A DNA stretch of 17,514 nt, taken from assembly GCA_966250335.1 (NCBI GenBank), contig CBINGZ010000068.1, positions 1 through 17,514 on the forward strand, written 5' to 3'. Below, one piece after another: positions 1-6,411 of this stretch. Each line of letters opens with the position of its first letter. The stretch's first letter is position 1. Below the pieces are notes generated by a model. The model saw only the letters and a program-made list of their open reading frames with translations, ran no database searches and was not told the origin of the DNA. Made by a program: the position numbers and the translations under genes. This DNA is from OLB7 sp966250335. Its GTDB lineage: Bacteria; Bacteroidota; Ignavibacteria; OLB7.

Positions 1-447
1 ACCTGTGCCGATCATGATGTCGATACGATAATCCTCCATCGCCGAATAGAGGAACTCCTCCACCACGGGACTGAGGCGATGGATCTCATCGATGAAGAGG
101 ACGTCGCCGTGGCTCAGTCCGGTGAGGAGACCGGCCAGATCGCCCGGTTTCTCCAGCACGGGGCCGGAGGTGGTCTTGATGTCGGCCCTCATCTCGCGGG
201 CGATGATATGGCTCAACGTCGTCTTGCCGAGCCCCGGAGGGCCGGTGAAGAGGACGTGATCGAGCGCCTCCCCGCGCATTTTTGCCGCCGCGATAAAGAC
301 CCCGAGGTTGTCGACCACCTTCTGCTGGCCGACGAACTCGGTAAACCCCGCCGGCCGGAGCGCCGCCTCCACCTCCGACTCGATCGGCGCGATCTTCTCC
401 GACGACGTGGTTCTCGTTCCGCGATTCTTCGCGTTCTCCTGTTTCAT
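1..447 (-). CDS. ruvB: RuvB Holliday junction branch-migration helicase (N-terminal part, cut by window edge)
   Basis: RuvB is the AAA+ motor of the RuvABC complex. It drives branch migration of Holliday junctions during recombinational repair in the cytoplasm. Only the first 149 codons lie in the window; the gene runs off the left edge, so the sensor regions and the C-terminal winged-helix domain are not visible. The translation shows the RuvB N-terminus (LRPAGFTEFVGQQKVVDNL), Walker A GPPGLGKTTLSHII (from residue 69), the TSGP(V/A)LEKPGDLAGLLT block, and Walker B DVLFIDEIHRL (about 115-125), followed by EEFLYSAMEDYRIDIMIGTG. The ATG at 445-447 is the only reasonable start and has no clear Shine-Dalgarno sequence. 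A hairpin lies 35-53 bases upstream. No ruvA or ruvC is next to it on the visible side. The family call is very secure. Confidence 0.97.
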   Translation of the reverse strand, partial: MKQENAKNRGTRTTSSEKIAPIESEVEAALRPAGFTEFVGQQKVVDNLGVFIAAAKMRGEALDHVLFTGPPGLGKTTLSHIIAREMRADIKTTSGPVLEKPGDLAGLLTGLSHGDVLFIDEIHRLSPVVEEFLYSAMEDYRIDIMIGTG

Positions 448-481
448 ATATCGGTCTGTCGAATGATGTCGTATTGATCGC

Positions 482-507
482 AGGGGGATATTCACCCCCT
501 TCCGGGG
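482..507 (-). promoter_or_regulatory. Overlapping alternative hairpins upstream of ruvB
   Basis: A perfect 6-bp stem AGGGGG/CCCCCT (482-487 with 495-500, 7-base loop) shares its C-rich arm with a second possible stem, CCCC/GGGG (496-499 with 504-507, 4-base loop). The two structures cannot form together. They lie 35-60 bases before the ruvB start, on the strand that would be its leader RNA. The pairing is seen in the sequence; a regulatory role is inference, and this could equally be another member of the repeats in the same intergenic stretch. Confidence 0.35.
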
Positions 508-591
508 CACCCCGCGCTTCGCATGAAGATGCCGCCGCGCAGTTGCATTCATGACGTTTGTTGCCGCTCCCCATTGGCCGCCCCGGAGGTT

Positions 592-624
592 CCGTGGCTA
601 CAAATTGGTGCTCCCTTCGGGAGC
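592..624 (+). repeat. Hairpin-bearing interspersed repeat, copy A
   Basis: This 33-base unit begins CCGTGGCTACAAATTGG and ends in a perfect hairpin GCTCCC-TTC-GGGAGC (610-624). The same layout (CCGyGGCTACA followed by a C-rich/TTC/G-rich hairpin) recurs inverted at 785-817, with 23 of 33 positions identical in an ungapped comparison. It looks like a REP-type palindromic repeat of the 'GGCTACA...CCCCTTCGGGG' kind, which I associate from general knowledge with intergenic DNA of environmental Bacteroidota and other phyla. Confidence 0.6.
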
Positions 625-670
625 CATCTTCGGGAGACAGCGGTGACTCCGCAGCCAGGAAGAATGGGCC

Positions 671-714
671 GCCCCTTCAGGGCTTCATACCGGTGCGCTG
701 CTCTCTTCAGGAGC
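671..714 (+). repeat. Two degenerate copies of the hairpin repeat
   Basis: GCCC-CTTCA-GGGC (671-683) and GCTCTCTTCAGGAGC (700-714) have the same C-rich/TTC/G-rich hairpin shape as the clearer copy at 592-624. The second is preceded by GGTGCG, similar to the GGTG preceding the clear copy. The flanking GGCTACA part is not recognisable, so these are decayed or partial copies. Resemblance is seen; common origin is inferred. Confidence 0.4.
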
Positions 715-784
715 AATACGACGACCGACATTCATGCGGCAGGATTCACTATCCGCCGATCACGCCCCCATCTCCCGCTTCAAT

Positions 785-817
785 AGCCCCGAAGGGGCGA
801 ACCATGTGTAGCCGCGG
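785..817 (-). repeat. Hairpin-bearing interspersed repeat, copy B (inverted)
   Basis: Read on the minus strand this 33-base unit starts CCGCGGCTACACATGG and ends with the hairpin CGCCCC-TTC-GGGGCT. It matches the plus-strand unit at 592-624 in order and spacing. Opposite orientation of the two copies is typical of paired REP-like elements. Confidence 0.6.
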
Positions 818-837
818 ACGTCCTTACGGTTTTTCTT

Positions 838-860
838 GAGCGCCGAAGGTGCGCACCATT
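838..860 (-). repeat. Partial copy of the hairpin repeat (inverted)
   Basis: On the minus strand AATGGTGCGCACCTTCGGCGC resembles the inner half of the repeat (ATTGGTGCTCCCTTCGGGAGC at 604-624). The hairpin is GCGC...GCGC with a mismatch near the loop. The outer GGCTACA half is missing. Confidence 0.4.
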
Positions 861-895
861 CTTCCTCCGCGAAACGCCCGTCATCATCGGTCGAA

Positions 896-930
896 CCGGT
901 TTCTCCCGGAACAATGCCGGAGGAGACCGG
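896..930. terminator. Strong hairpin just downstream of the BamA-like gene
   Basis: The arms 896-909 and 917-930 pair over 14 positions with one mismatch and two G-T wobbles around a 7-base loop. The hairpin begins 30 bases beyond the stop codon of the minus-strand BamA-like gene, where a terminator would be expected. No T-run follows it on the minus strand, so it is not a canonical Rho-independent terminator. It may protect the mRNA 3' end or be a degenerate repeat unit. Confidence 0.4.
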
Positions 931-959
931 AATGTGACATCCCCCCGAACTCCCTGTTC

Positions 960-2795
960 TCAGAACTGATTGACCAGCCCGATGAAGACCTTTCCCGTCT
1001 CGAAAGTATCCCCCTCCCCCAGCGCGAACGAGATCTTGGCGACGCCGAGCGGCGTGTCGATCTGCGCCCCCACGCCGAAACCGTAGGTCCAGTCGTCGGT
1101 CTCCAGGGCGTCGCGCAACGGCGGGGTGCTGTAGTACCCGGCGTCGACGAAGATTGCGGCGAAGGAGTTCTCGGAGAGGATGAACCGGATCTCTCCGCTC
1201 CCCCAGAGCCGCCGCGAGGCGCGGATCAGGTTCTCCCGGAGCCCCCGCACCGTCGACTGTCCGCCGAAGTAGTAGAGATCGTTCTCCTCAAGATACTCCC
1301 CCGAGACCTGCCCGAAATGAAGACCGCTGGCGAGAACGAACGACCCCGGCAGAGGAAGATAGCTTTCGACGTCGAGATCGACCCGCTGTCGGGTGTCGGA
1401 GGTCGGAACCGTGCTGTCGACGCAGGCGGTGCTCCCGCGCAGCTCCTTGCCGCCGTAGGTGTAGCTGGTGGAATACCGCAGACCGGAGACCGGGTTCAGA
1501 ACGTTCGACCTGCTGTCGTAGATGATGCCGACGGTGGAGGCAAGCGTGCGGCTGTTGAGGAGCTGGCGGGAGCAGTCCCCGGTCGAATCGGCCAGGGGAA
1601 GGGTGAAGCCGAGCGTCCCGCCGACCCGGATCGCCCAGGCGTCGGTGAAGCTGTAGAATGCATCGCCCGTGAAGGAGCGCTCCACGTATCCCGTCAGAGC
1701 GGGGGTCTCCTCCTCCTGCCGCTGTCTGAAGCCGAACTCGACATCGATCGGGAGCCTGAAGATGAACGGCTCTCCGTATCGCAGCTCGATCTCCTGCGAT
1801 CCCCTGGTCGGAATATCGAGTCGCGCAGCGATCTTTCTTCCGGCGCCGAACGCGTTCCTGAGGACGACGTTCACGAACCCGGTGAAGACCCCGTTCTCCC
1901 CCGGCGCCGTCCCCGGCTGGAACCCGACGACACCGTCGAAGGTGTTGGCGTTCCCCTCGGTCACGGTGATCAGAAGACCGTACTTCCCCTCCTTCGTGCG
2001 GTAGAGCCGGGGCTCATCGACCGACGCGTAGAGGTTGAGCCGACGGATTCTCCCCTGCACGTCGTCGGCCAGATCGGGGGTGAAGGTCTGGCCGATCCTG
2101 ACGCCGGAGGCAAGGGTGATGAGATCACGGCTCCCTTCGCTCCCTGCCACGTCGATCTCGCCGACCACCACGCGATCCCCCGTCACAACCGACACGAGGA
2201 GCCCGACCGTCACCGAATCGTCGTCGATCTCCGGATCGACCGATGCGCTCGCAAGAGGATATCCTTCACCCCCAAGCCCGTCCAGAACCGCCGCGACGAA
2301 CTCCTCGACCTCAACCGTCGAGAAGAACCGCCCCACCATATCACTTGAAGAAAACCCCGAACGGCGAAGAAGAGAATCGACGGAAGAAGGAACGATCCGG
2401 GCGTCGGAGACGCGGTATCGCTTCCCTTCGTCGATCACCAGGCGGCGCGCCGAATCGAGCTCGATCGTGGGATTGAGGAATCCGTCGGCCGCATAGGCGC
2501 GATAGATGATCCCGACGACCGAATCGCGCGGAGCCGTCCGGGTCAGATCACGGACCCGCTGCGGCGTCAGCCAGCGCGCGCCGATCACGGTATCGACGGG
2601 AGATTGAGCCAGCAGAGGGCCGGTCGGAATCTGAAACGAGAGAAGAAGGACGACAAGGATGATGAACGACTGAAGCCCCGGCCGAAGCAGGCCGGCACGC
2701 CCCACGGCGACCGGCGCAGGGTCGACCGCGTCGGGAAGATCGGCGCGAGCGATGCGGGTCGACGGAACCCGGAGCTGCAGGGCGTTGATCGGCAC
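960..2795 (-). CDS. BamA/TamA-like outer-membrane protein (surface antigen D15 family), short POTRA region
   Basis: This 611-residue protein belongs to the Omp85 superfamily of outer-membrane beta-barrels. A hydrophobic signal segment lies at about 41-63 (ending LLAQS), followed by about three POTRA-like repeats (approximately 76-131, 132-205, 206-281). The last is typical: VGEIDVAGSE... through LLITVTEG. The rest (about 285-611) is a barrel with alternating hydrophobic strands, the conserved FGGQSTVRGL segment (equivalent of VRGY), and a C-terminal Phe as expected for a BAM substrate. It is not the main BamA, which lies at 12680-15076 and has five POTRA domains. The ATG at 2793-2795 is 4 bases past the yigZ stop, so the two are probably co-transcribed. 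That start leaves an unusually long n-region; a GTG at codon 31 (2703-2705) would give a more normal signal peptide. Substrate or partner is unknown: it could act like TamA, insert particular proteins, or be a lineage-specific paralog. Confidence 0.87.
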   Translation of the reverse strand: MPINALQLRVPSTRIARADLPDAVDPAPVAVGRAGLLRPGLQSFIILVVLLLSFQIPTGPLLAQSPVDTVIGARWLTPQRVRDLTRTAPRDSVVGIIYRAYAADGFLNPTIELDSARRLVIDEGKRYRVSDARIVPSSVDSLLRRSGFSSSDMVGRFFSTVEVEEFVAAVLDGLGGEGYPLASASVDPEIDDDSVTVGLLVSVVTGDRVVVGEIDVAGSEGSRDLITLASGVRIGQTFTPDLADDVQGRIRRLNLYASVDEPRLYRTKEGKYGLLITVTEGNANTFDGVVGFQPGTAPGENGVFTGFVNVVLRNAFGAGRKIAARLDIPTRGSQEIELRYGEPFIFRLPIDVEFGFRQRQEEETPALTGYVERSFTGDAFYSFTDAWAIRVGGTLGFTLPLADSTGDCSRQLLNSRTLASTVGIIYDSRSNVLNPVSGLRYSTSYTYGGKELRGSTACVDSTVPTSDTRQRVDLDVESYLPLPGSFVLASGLHFGQVSGEYLEENDLYYFGGQSTVRGLRENLIRASRRLWGSGEIRFILSENSFAAIFVDAGYYSTPPLRDALETDDWTYGFGVGAQIDTPLGVAKISFALGEGDTFETGKVFIGLVNQF

Positions 2796-2799
2796 GCTG

Positions 2800-3417
2800 T
2801 TACGACGATTCCAGGCTGATCATACCGGCTCTTCCGTTGGAGGCCTCCGTGAGCTGCGCGGAGAACTCGGCCACCTGATCGGTACGAAGCGCCACGATGA
2901 AGTTGACGACGTCGTGGAATTCCTCGCGGAAGTTCAGCGCGTAGCGTTCCACGAGCTGACGTACGACACGAAGATCCTCGTACGGCGTGAAGATCCTGAA
3001 CGAGTCGTTCGGATAGACGGTCCTGACCGGAACCAGATCGAGCACAGCCTGTGTCGTATCGGAGTAGGCGCGGACCAGCCCCCCCACCCCCAGTTTCGTC
3101 CCGCCGAAATAGCGGGTGACGATCACGAGCACATCGACCACTCCCCGCTGCTGGAGGAGGAAGAGGATCGGCTTCCCCGCCGACCCGGAGGGCTCGCCGT
3201 CGTCGGAGAACCTGTATTCGAGTCCGTCGGGGGCCAGACGGTAGGCGTAGCAGTTGTGGGTGGCGTCCCAGAACTCCTTTCTGACCCGTGCGAGCTCGGC
3301 CATCGCCTGCTCCTTCGTCGTCACGGGAACAGCCGTGCCGATGAAGCGCGAACCGCGCACCTTCAGCTCGGAGCGCGTCGGCTCGACAATCACGTTATAC
3401 GATCCGTCTGAGGACAT
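2800..3417 (-). CDS. yigZ: YigZ/IMPACT-family protein (UPF0029)
   Basis: This 205-residue protein has the UPF0029/IMPACT fold. The family signature is clear: RFSDDGEPSGSAGKPIL (69-85), then VVDVLVIVTRYFGGTKLGVG (about 93-112) and GLVRAYSD. The C-terminal part (about 125-205) corresponds to the DUF1949 domain found in bacterial YigZ. Eukaryotic IMPACT proteins regulate the GCN2 kinase; the bacterial role is not established, although nucleic-acid or ribosome-related functions have been proposed. Length is normal for the family (about 200 residues). The ATG at 3415-3417 is the start; its stop is 4 bases before the BamA-like gene, suggesting one transcript. Confidence 0.93.
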   Translation of the reverse strand: MSSDGSYNVIVEPTRSELKVRGSRFIGTAVPVTTKEQAMAELARVRKEFWDATHNCYAYRLAPDGLEYRFSDDGEPSGSAGKPILFLLQQRGVVDVLVIVTRYFGGTKLGVGGLVRAYSDTTQAVLDLVPVRTVYPNDSFRIFTPYEDLRVVRQLVERYALNFREEFHDVVNFIVALRTDQVAEFSAQLTEASNGRAGMISLESS

Positions 3418-3476
3418 GCGGTCTGCTTGTTCGTTCCGCCGTTCCGATACGCGGCGACCTGTGAATATAGGGATAT

Positions 3477-3488
3477 CGGGGGCCCCCG
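3477..3488. repeat. Perfect 12-bp G+C palindrome between yigZ and bshA
   Basis: CGGGGGCCCCCG is a perfect palindrome 60 bases upstream of the yigZ start, in the divergent region shared with bshA. It could be an operator half-site pair or simple G/C skew. A minus-strand TATATTCA (3462-3469) lies next to it and resembles the -7 element TAnnTTTG, but no TTG sits at the right distance. A second inverted repeat, GTTCCGG/CCGGAAC (3584-3590 with 3604-3610), lies closer to bshA. Confidence 0.3.
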
Positions 3489-3691
3489 CGCACGGAAGAA
3501 TCGGCCGCGCCTTCCGCCGGGGTCAAGAAGAGCATAAAGACAACTCGATGCAATCCCGTGAGAGGGCGTTCCCGTATCTTCGCGTTCCGGAGCAGCAGAG
3601 GAGCCGGAACCTCACCGTTCCCCCGACTCACGACACGCGCTACGGAACACTCACTTGAAAGGGCGCTAACACGCAAGGATGCCACCTGCAG

Positions 3692-4819
3692 ATGAATATC
3701 GGAATAACGTGCTATCCGACATACGGTGGGAGCGGCGTTCTCGCTACCGAGCTGGGAAAGGAACTGGCGACGCGCGGACATAAGGTCCACTTCATATCGT
3801 ATGCACTCCCTTTCCGTCTGAACGGCTTTCACGAGAACATTCTGTTCCATGAGGTCGAACTCCCCGACTACCCTCTCTTCGAGGTCGACCTCTACTCCCT
3901 CTCCCTGACGAGCAAGATGGTGGATGTGGTGCTCTATGAGCAACTCGATGTGATCCACGCTCATTACGCCATCCCCCACGCCTCCAGTGCCTACATGGCG
4001 AAGCTGATCCTGAACGAGCAGGGAAAGGATATCAAGATCATCACGACGCTTCACGGAACCGACATCACGCTGATAGGACTCGATCCCACGATGCTCCCCC
4101 TTGTCAGGTTCTCGATCGAGAAGTCGGACGGGGTGACGGCGGTCAGCCGGTTCCTGAAGGAGAAGACGCTGACGAACTTCACTCTGGACAGGCCGATCGA
4201 GGTGATCCCCAACTTCGTGAACACCGAGGAATGGTACCGTCACGACGGGGAGCGGCTGCGCGCCCAGTGGGCTCCGAACGGGGAACCGGTGCTGATGCAC
4301 GCCAGCAACTTCCGGCCGGTCAAACGGGTGAACGACGTGATCAAGGTCTTCGCACAGGTCAGGAAAAGTATGCCGGCCAAGCTGGTGATGGTCGGCGACG
4401 GACCGGACAGGGCCGAGGCCGAACGGCTCTGCCGCGAACTGGAGATCTGTCAGGATGTTCGCTTCCTCGGCAAACAGTCGGCCCTTGTGGAAATCTTTTC
4501 CTCGGCAGATCTGTTTCTGATGCCGAGCCAGTCGGAGAGCTTCGGCCTCTCCGCGCTGGAGGCGATGGCGTGCGGACTGCCGGTGCTTTCGAGTTCCGTG
4601 GGGGGACTCCCCGAACTGAACGTCCACGGCTCCACCGGATATATCAGCGAGATCGGCGACATCGACAGGATGGCCCGGTACGCGATCGATCTTCTCTCCC
4701 AGGAGAAGCGCTACAAGCAGTTCAGCCGCGCGGCGCGGGAACGGGCCGAGAAGCATTTCGCGGCGTCGGATATCGTATCGATGTACGAGGATTATTACAG
4801 GCGCGTGGTGGAGGGATGA
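3692..4819 (+). CDS. bshA: N-acetyl-alpha-D-glucosaminyl L-malate synthase (bacillithiol synthesis)
   Basis: BshA is a GT4-family retaining glycosyltransferase that transfers GlcNAc from UDP-GlcNAc to L-malate, the first step of bacillithiol synthesis in the cytoplasm. The 375-residue product matches the family throughout: N-terminal MNIGITCYPTYGGSGVLATE, IHAHYAIPHASSAYMAK (88-104), TTLHGTDITLIG (118-129), a VIPNFV segment, ASNFRPVKR (204-212), and the GT4 E-x7-E motif (E282 and E290 in SESFGLSALEAM) followed by CGLPVLSSSVGGLPE. The length is typical. The ATG follows the weak purine stretch AAGGA at a loose spacing. Its TGA stop overlaps a downstream ATG (ATGA, 4816-4819) in the frame of the inositol-phosphatase-like gene, so the two are co-transcribed. 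No bshB or bshC is in the window; in Bacteroidota these are often located elsewhere. Confidence 0.96.
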   Translation: MNIGITCYPTYGGSGVLATELGKELATRGHKVHFISYALPFRLNGFHENILFHEVELPDYPLFEVDLYSLSLTSKMVDVVLYEQLDVIHAHYAIPHASSAYMAKLILNEQGKDIKIITTLHGTDITLIGLDPTMLPLVRFSIEKSDGVTAVSRFLKEKTLTNFTLDRPIEVIPNFVNTEEWYRHDGERLRAQWAPNGEPVLMHASNFRPVKRVNDVIKVFAQVRKSMPAKLVMVGDGPDRAEAERLCRELEICQDVRFLGKQSALVEIFSSADLFLMPSQSESFGLSALEAMACGLPVLSSSVGGLPELNVHGSTGYISEIGDIDRMARYAIDLLSQEKRYKQFSRAARERAEKHFAASDIVSMYEDYYRRVVEG

Positions 4820-4866
4820 CCTCCCGACGGAGCGTCGTCCCGGCTTTCAACATGAACAGGAATCAG

Positions 4867-5682
4867 ATGGGATCGTTACAGGATATGAATCGGGAAGCGT
4901 TGCTGGCAACGGCGGTCGAGGCGGCAAAGAACGCCGGCCGACTGATCAGGGATGCGTTCGGCAAGGAGATGCTCGTCTCCACGAAGGATGACGGAGCCCA
5001 CAACCTCGTCACCGAGATGGACACGGCCGCCGAGACGCTGATCAAGGAGACGATCCGCTCGGCGTTTCCCGATGCGATCTTTCTGGCGGAGGAGTCGGGA
5101 GGCGACCACGACCTGACCGAGCTGACATGGGTCGTCGACCCGATCGACGGAACCGTCAACTACGCGCACGGCATCCCGATCTACTGCGTCTCGATCGCCG
5201 CGGTGATCGGGAACGAGCCGGTGGTGGGGGTGATCTACAATCCTAATATGGAGGAGCTCTTCACGGCGGTCGCCGGCGGCGGAGTCCACCTGAACGGGGA
5301 GCGGATGCGGGTCAGCGAGAACGACGACCTGGCGAAGGCGGTGCTGGTCACCGGGTTCCCCTACAATGTCGCGGAGAACCCGTACGGGTGTGTCGACAGC
5401 TTCGTGAACTTCATCGGGCGCGGTATCCCGGTGCGGCGTCTCGGCTCGGCGGCGCTCGATCTGGCGTACGTGGCGGCCGGACGGTTCGACGGGTACTGGG
5501 AGGTGAGGCTGAACGAGTGGGATGTGGCGGCGGGAGTCCTGATGGTGACGGAGGCGGGGGGAAGCGTAACGACCTATTCGCCGGAGCCCTGCCTGAGCTC
5601 GATCGTGGTCGACCGACTGCTCGCCACCAACGGAAAGGTTGACGGAGAGATGCTCAAAGTCCTGAAATCTCCTCTTCTTTAA
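4867..5682 (+). CDS. Inositol monophosphatase family protein (SuhB-like)
   Basis: This is a magnesium-dependent phosphatase of the IMPase/FBPase-like superfamily. Metal and catalytic motifs are intact: AEESGG (74-79), WVVDPIDGTVNYAHGIP (88-104), the RLGSAALDLAYVAAGRFDGY block (191-210) and NEWDVAAGVLMVTEAGG (216-232). The start is uncertain. Four in-frame ATGs are possible: 4816 (ATGA overlap with the bshA stop), 4852, 4867 and 4885. I chose 4867 because AGGA precedes it at good spacing and the 271-residue length fits the family; family similarity itself begins near LLATAVEAAKNAG. Substrates in this family include inositol phosphates, 3'-phosphoadenosine 5'-phosphate and sugar phosphates, and the motifs alone do not tell them apart. 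Co-transcription with bshA is likely, but no functional link to bacillithiol is known to me. Confidence 0.93.
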   Translation: MGSLQDMNREALLATAVEAAKNAGRLIRDAFGKEMLVSTKDDGAHNLVTEMDTAAETLIKETIRSAFPDAIFLAEESGGDHDLTELTWVVDPIDGTVNYAHGIPIYCVSIAAVIGNEPVVGVIYNPNMEELFTAVAGGGVHLNGERMRVSENDDLAKAVLVTGFPYNVAENPYGCVDSFVNFIGRGIPVRRLGSAALDLAYVAAGRFDGYWEVRLNEWDVAAGVLMVTEAGGSVTTYSPEPCLSSIVVDRLLATNGKVDGEMLKVLKSPLL

Positions 5683-5695
5683 CTCTCTTTTCTTC

Positions 5696-5771
5696 AACTC
5701 TGTGTCCTCTGTGACTCCCTGTTTAGTTCTCTGAAGAAAAAATAACAGGGAGCCACAGAGAGCACAGAGTT
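5696..5771. repeat. Large imperfect inverted repeat between convergent genes (possible bidirectional terminator)
   Basis: Arms of 28 bases (5696-5723 and 5744-5771) match as inverted copies at 25 of 28 positions around a 20-base A/T-rich spacer. Pyrimidine-rich DNA before the left arm and purine-rich DNA after the right arm extend the pairing loosely. Within the left arm CTCTGTG occurs twice in tandem (CTCTGTGTCCTCTGTG). The element lies exactly between the stop of the plus-strand phosphatase gene and the minus-strand acyltransferase, whose TAA stop (5770-5772) overlaps its edge. The position fits a two-way terminator, but neither side has a proper T-run. The CTCTGTG-rich core resembles a dispersed intergenic repeat seen in many environmental bacterial genomes (general knowledge, not checked). 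Confidence 0.7.
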
Positions 5772-6411
5772 AAGAGAAGAGAGAGGAGAGTTGAGAGCGG
5801 AAGCGATCCAGCTCCTTCTCGGTGAAGCGGTTGCTCTCCATCTCCGGGGTGAAGAGACGGTAGCGGAAGGTGATGAGGGCGAACGGAAGAGGGATCTCCA
5901 TGCGATCCCAGGAACGGAAGCGGATCGAGCGGCTGCACCTCCATCCCGCGAGCATGAGTTGATGTCCCGATCGTTCGGCGAGGATGAGCGCGCCGGGTCG
6001 CGGTTCCCTGTTCGGTCCTCGCGGGCCGTCCGGGGTTATGAGGAGAGTTCTTCCCTCACCCTCACCTCTCTTCCCCAGCACTTCGACGGCACGCTCCAGC
6101 GCCTCACGCCCGCCGCGGGAACTCGATCCGCGGATCAGTTCGCCGTAGCCGAGCTGCCCGGTCAGGTAGTCGGCAAGGATCTCGCCGTCGCGGCTGCCGC
6201 TGATGAGGGCTCCCCAGCGGCGGTTCCGGAACCTGTACCAGAGGGGGAACATCTGTCCGTGCCAGAATGCAATAACGGCTACGGAGCTCCCCTCGACGAT
6301 CGGTCGGCAGTCGGAGGGGATCTCCTCACGGATTCTCCAGGTCAGCGAAAGCGTCCGCAGCAGCCGGGGGAGCAGCGCCGCCGTGAGACGATCCTTCAGC
6401 CCGCCTCTCAT
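5770..6411 (-). CDS. DUF374-type lysophospholipid/lipid A acyltransferase-family protein
   Basis: The 213-residue protein belongs to the LPLAT superfamily, DUF374 branch. Visible signatures are AFWHGQMFPLWY with the catalytic-type His51 (48-59), ISGSRDGEILADYL (70-83), IRGSSSRGGREAL (93-105) and LLITPDGPRGPNREPRPG (124-141). Members are membrane-associated and presumed to transfer acyl chains in envelope lipid synthesis. The gene starts inside the lpxB stop (ATGA overlap, 6408-6411), so it is translationally coupled to lpxB. A late acyltransferase role on lipid A is a reasonable inference in this context, but DUF374 proteins are not biochemically well defined, and this is not a standard LpxL/LpxM. 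Length is normal for the family. Confidence 0.88.
   Translation of the reverse strand: MRGGLKDRLTAALLPRLLRTLSLTWRIREEIPSDCRPIVEGSSVAVIAFWHGQMFPLWYRFRNRRWGALISGSRDGEILADYLTGQLGYGELIRGSSSRGGREALERAVEVLGKRGEGEGRTLLITPDGPRGPNREPRPGALILAERSGHQLMLAGWRCSRSIRFRSWDRMEIPLPFALITFRYRLFTPEMESNRFTEKELDRFRSQLSSLFS

Larger units (their letters stand above)
448..959. other. Gene-free stretch between ruvB and the BamA-like gene
   Basis: These 512 bases hold no credible gene. Short open frames (for example 523-786 plus) translate through the hairpin repeats and show no protein-like composition. The stretch contains five hairpin-repeat copies (two clear, three partial), the overlapping hairpins before ruvB, and a strong hairpin after the BamA-like gene. 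It is by far the longest non-coding part of the window and probably a landing site for repeat elements. Confidence 0.7.

Noticed and set aside
523..786. Small plus-strand open frame in the ruvB upstream gap
   Set aside because: It runs through the hairpin repeats and has no protein-like features; such frames come from the repeat sequence.
849..2348. Plus-strand open frame of 499 codons
   Set aside because: It is antisense to the BamA-like gene, Arg/Pro/Glu-rich without any domain, and explained by high G+C codon bias of the real gene.
3395..4756. Minus-strand open frame of 453 codons
   Set aside because: It lies opposite bshA, whose family motifs are complete; the antisense product has His/Arg/Val-rich shadow composition.
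4231..4866. Extended N-terminus of the phosphatase gene inside bshA
   Set aside because: The upstream part is a shadow of bshA in another frame; similarity to the phosphatase family starts only after 4885.
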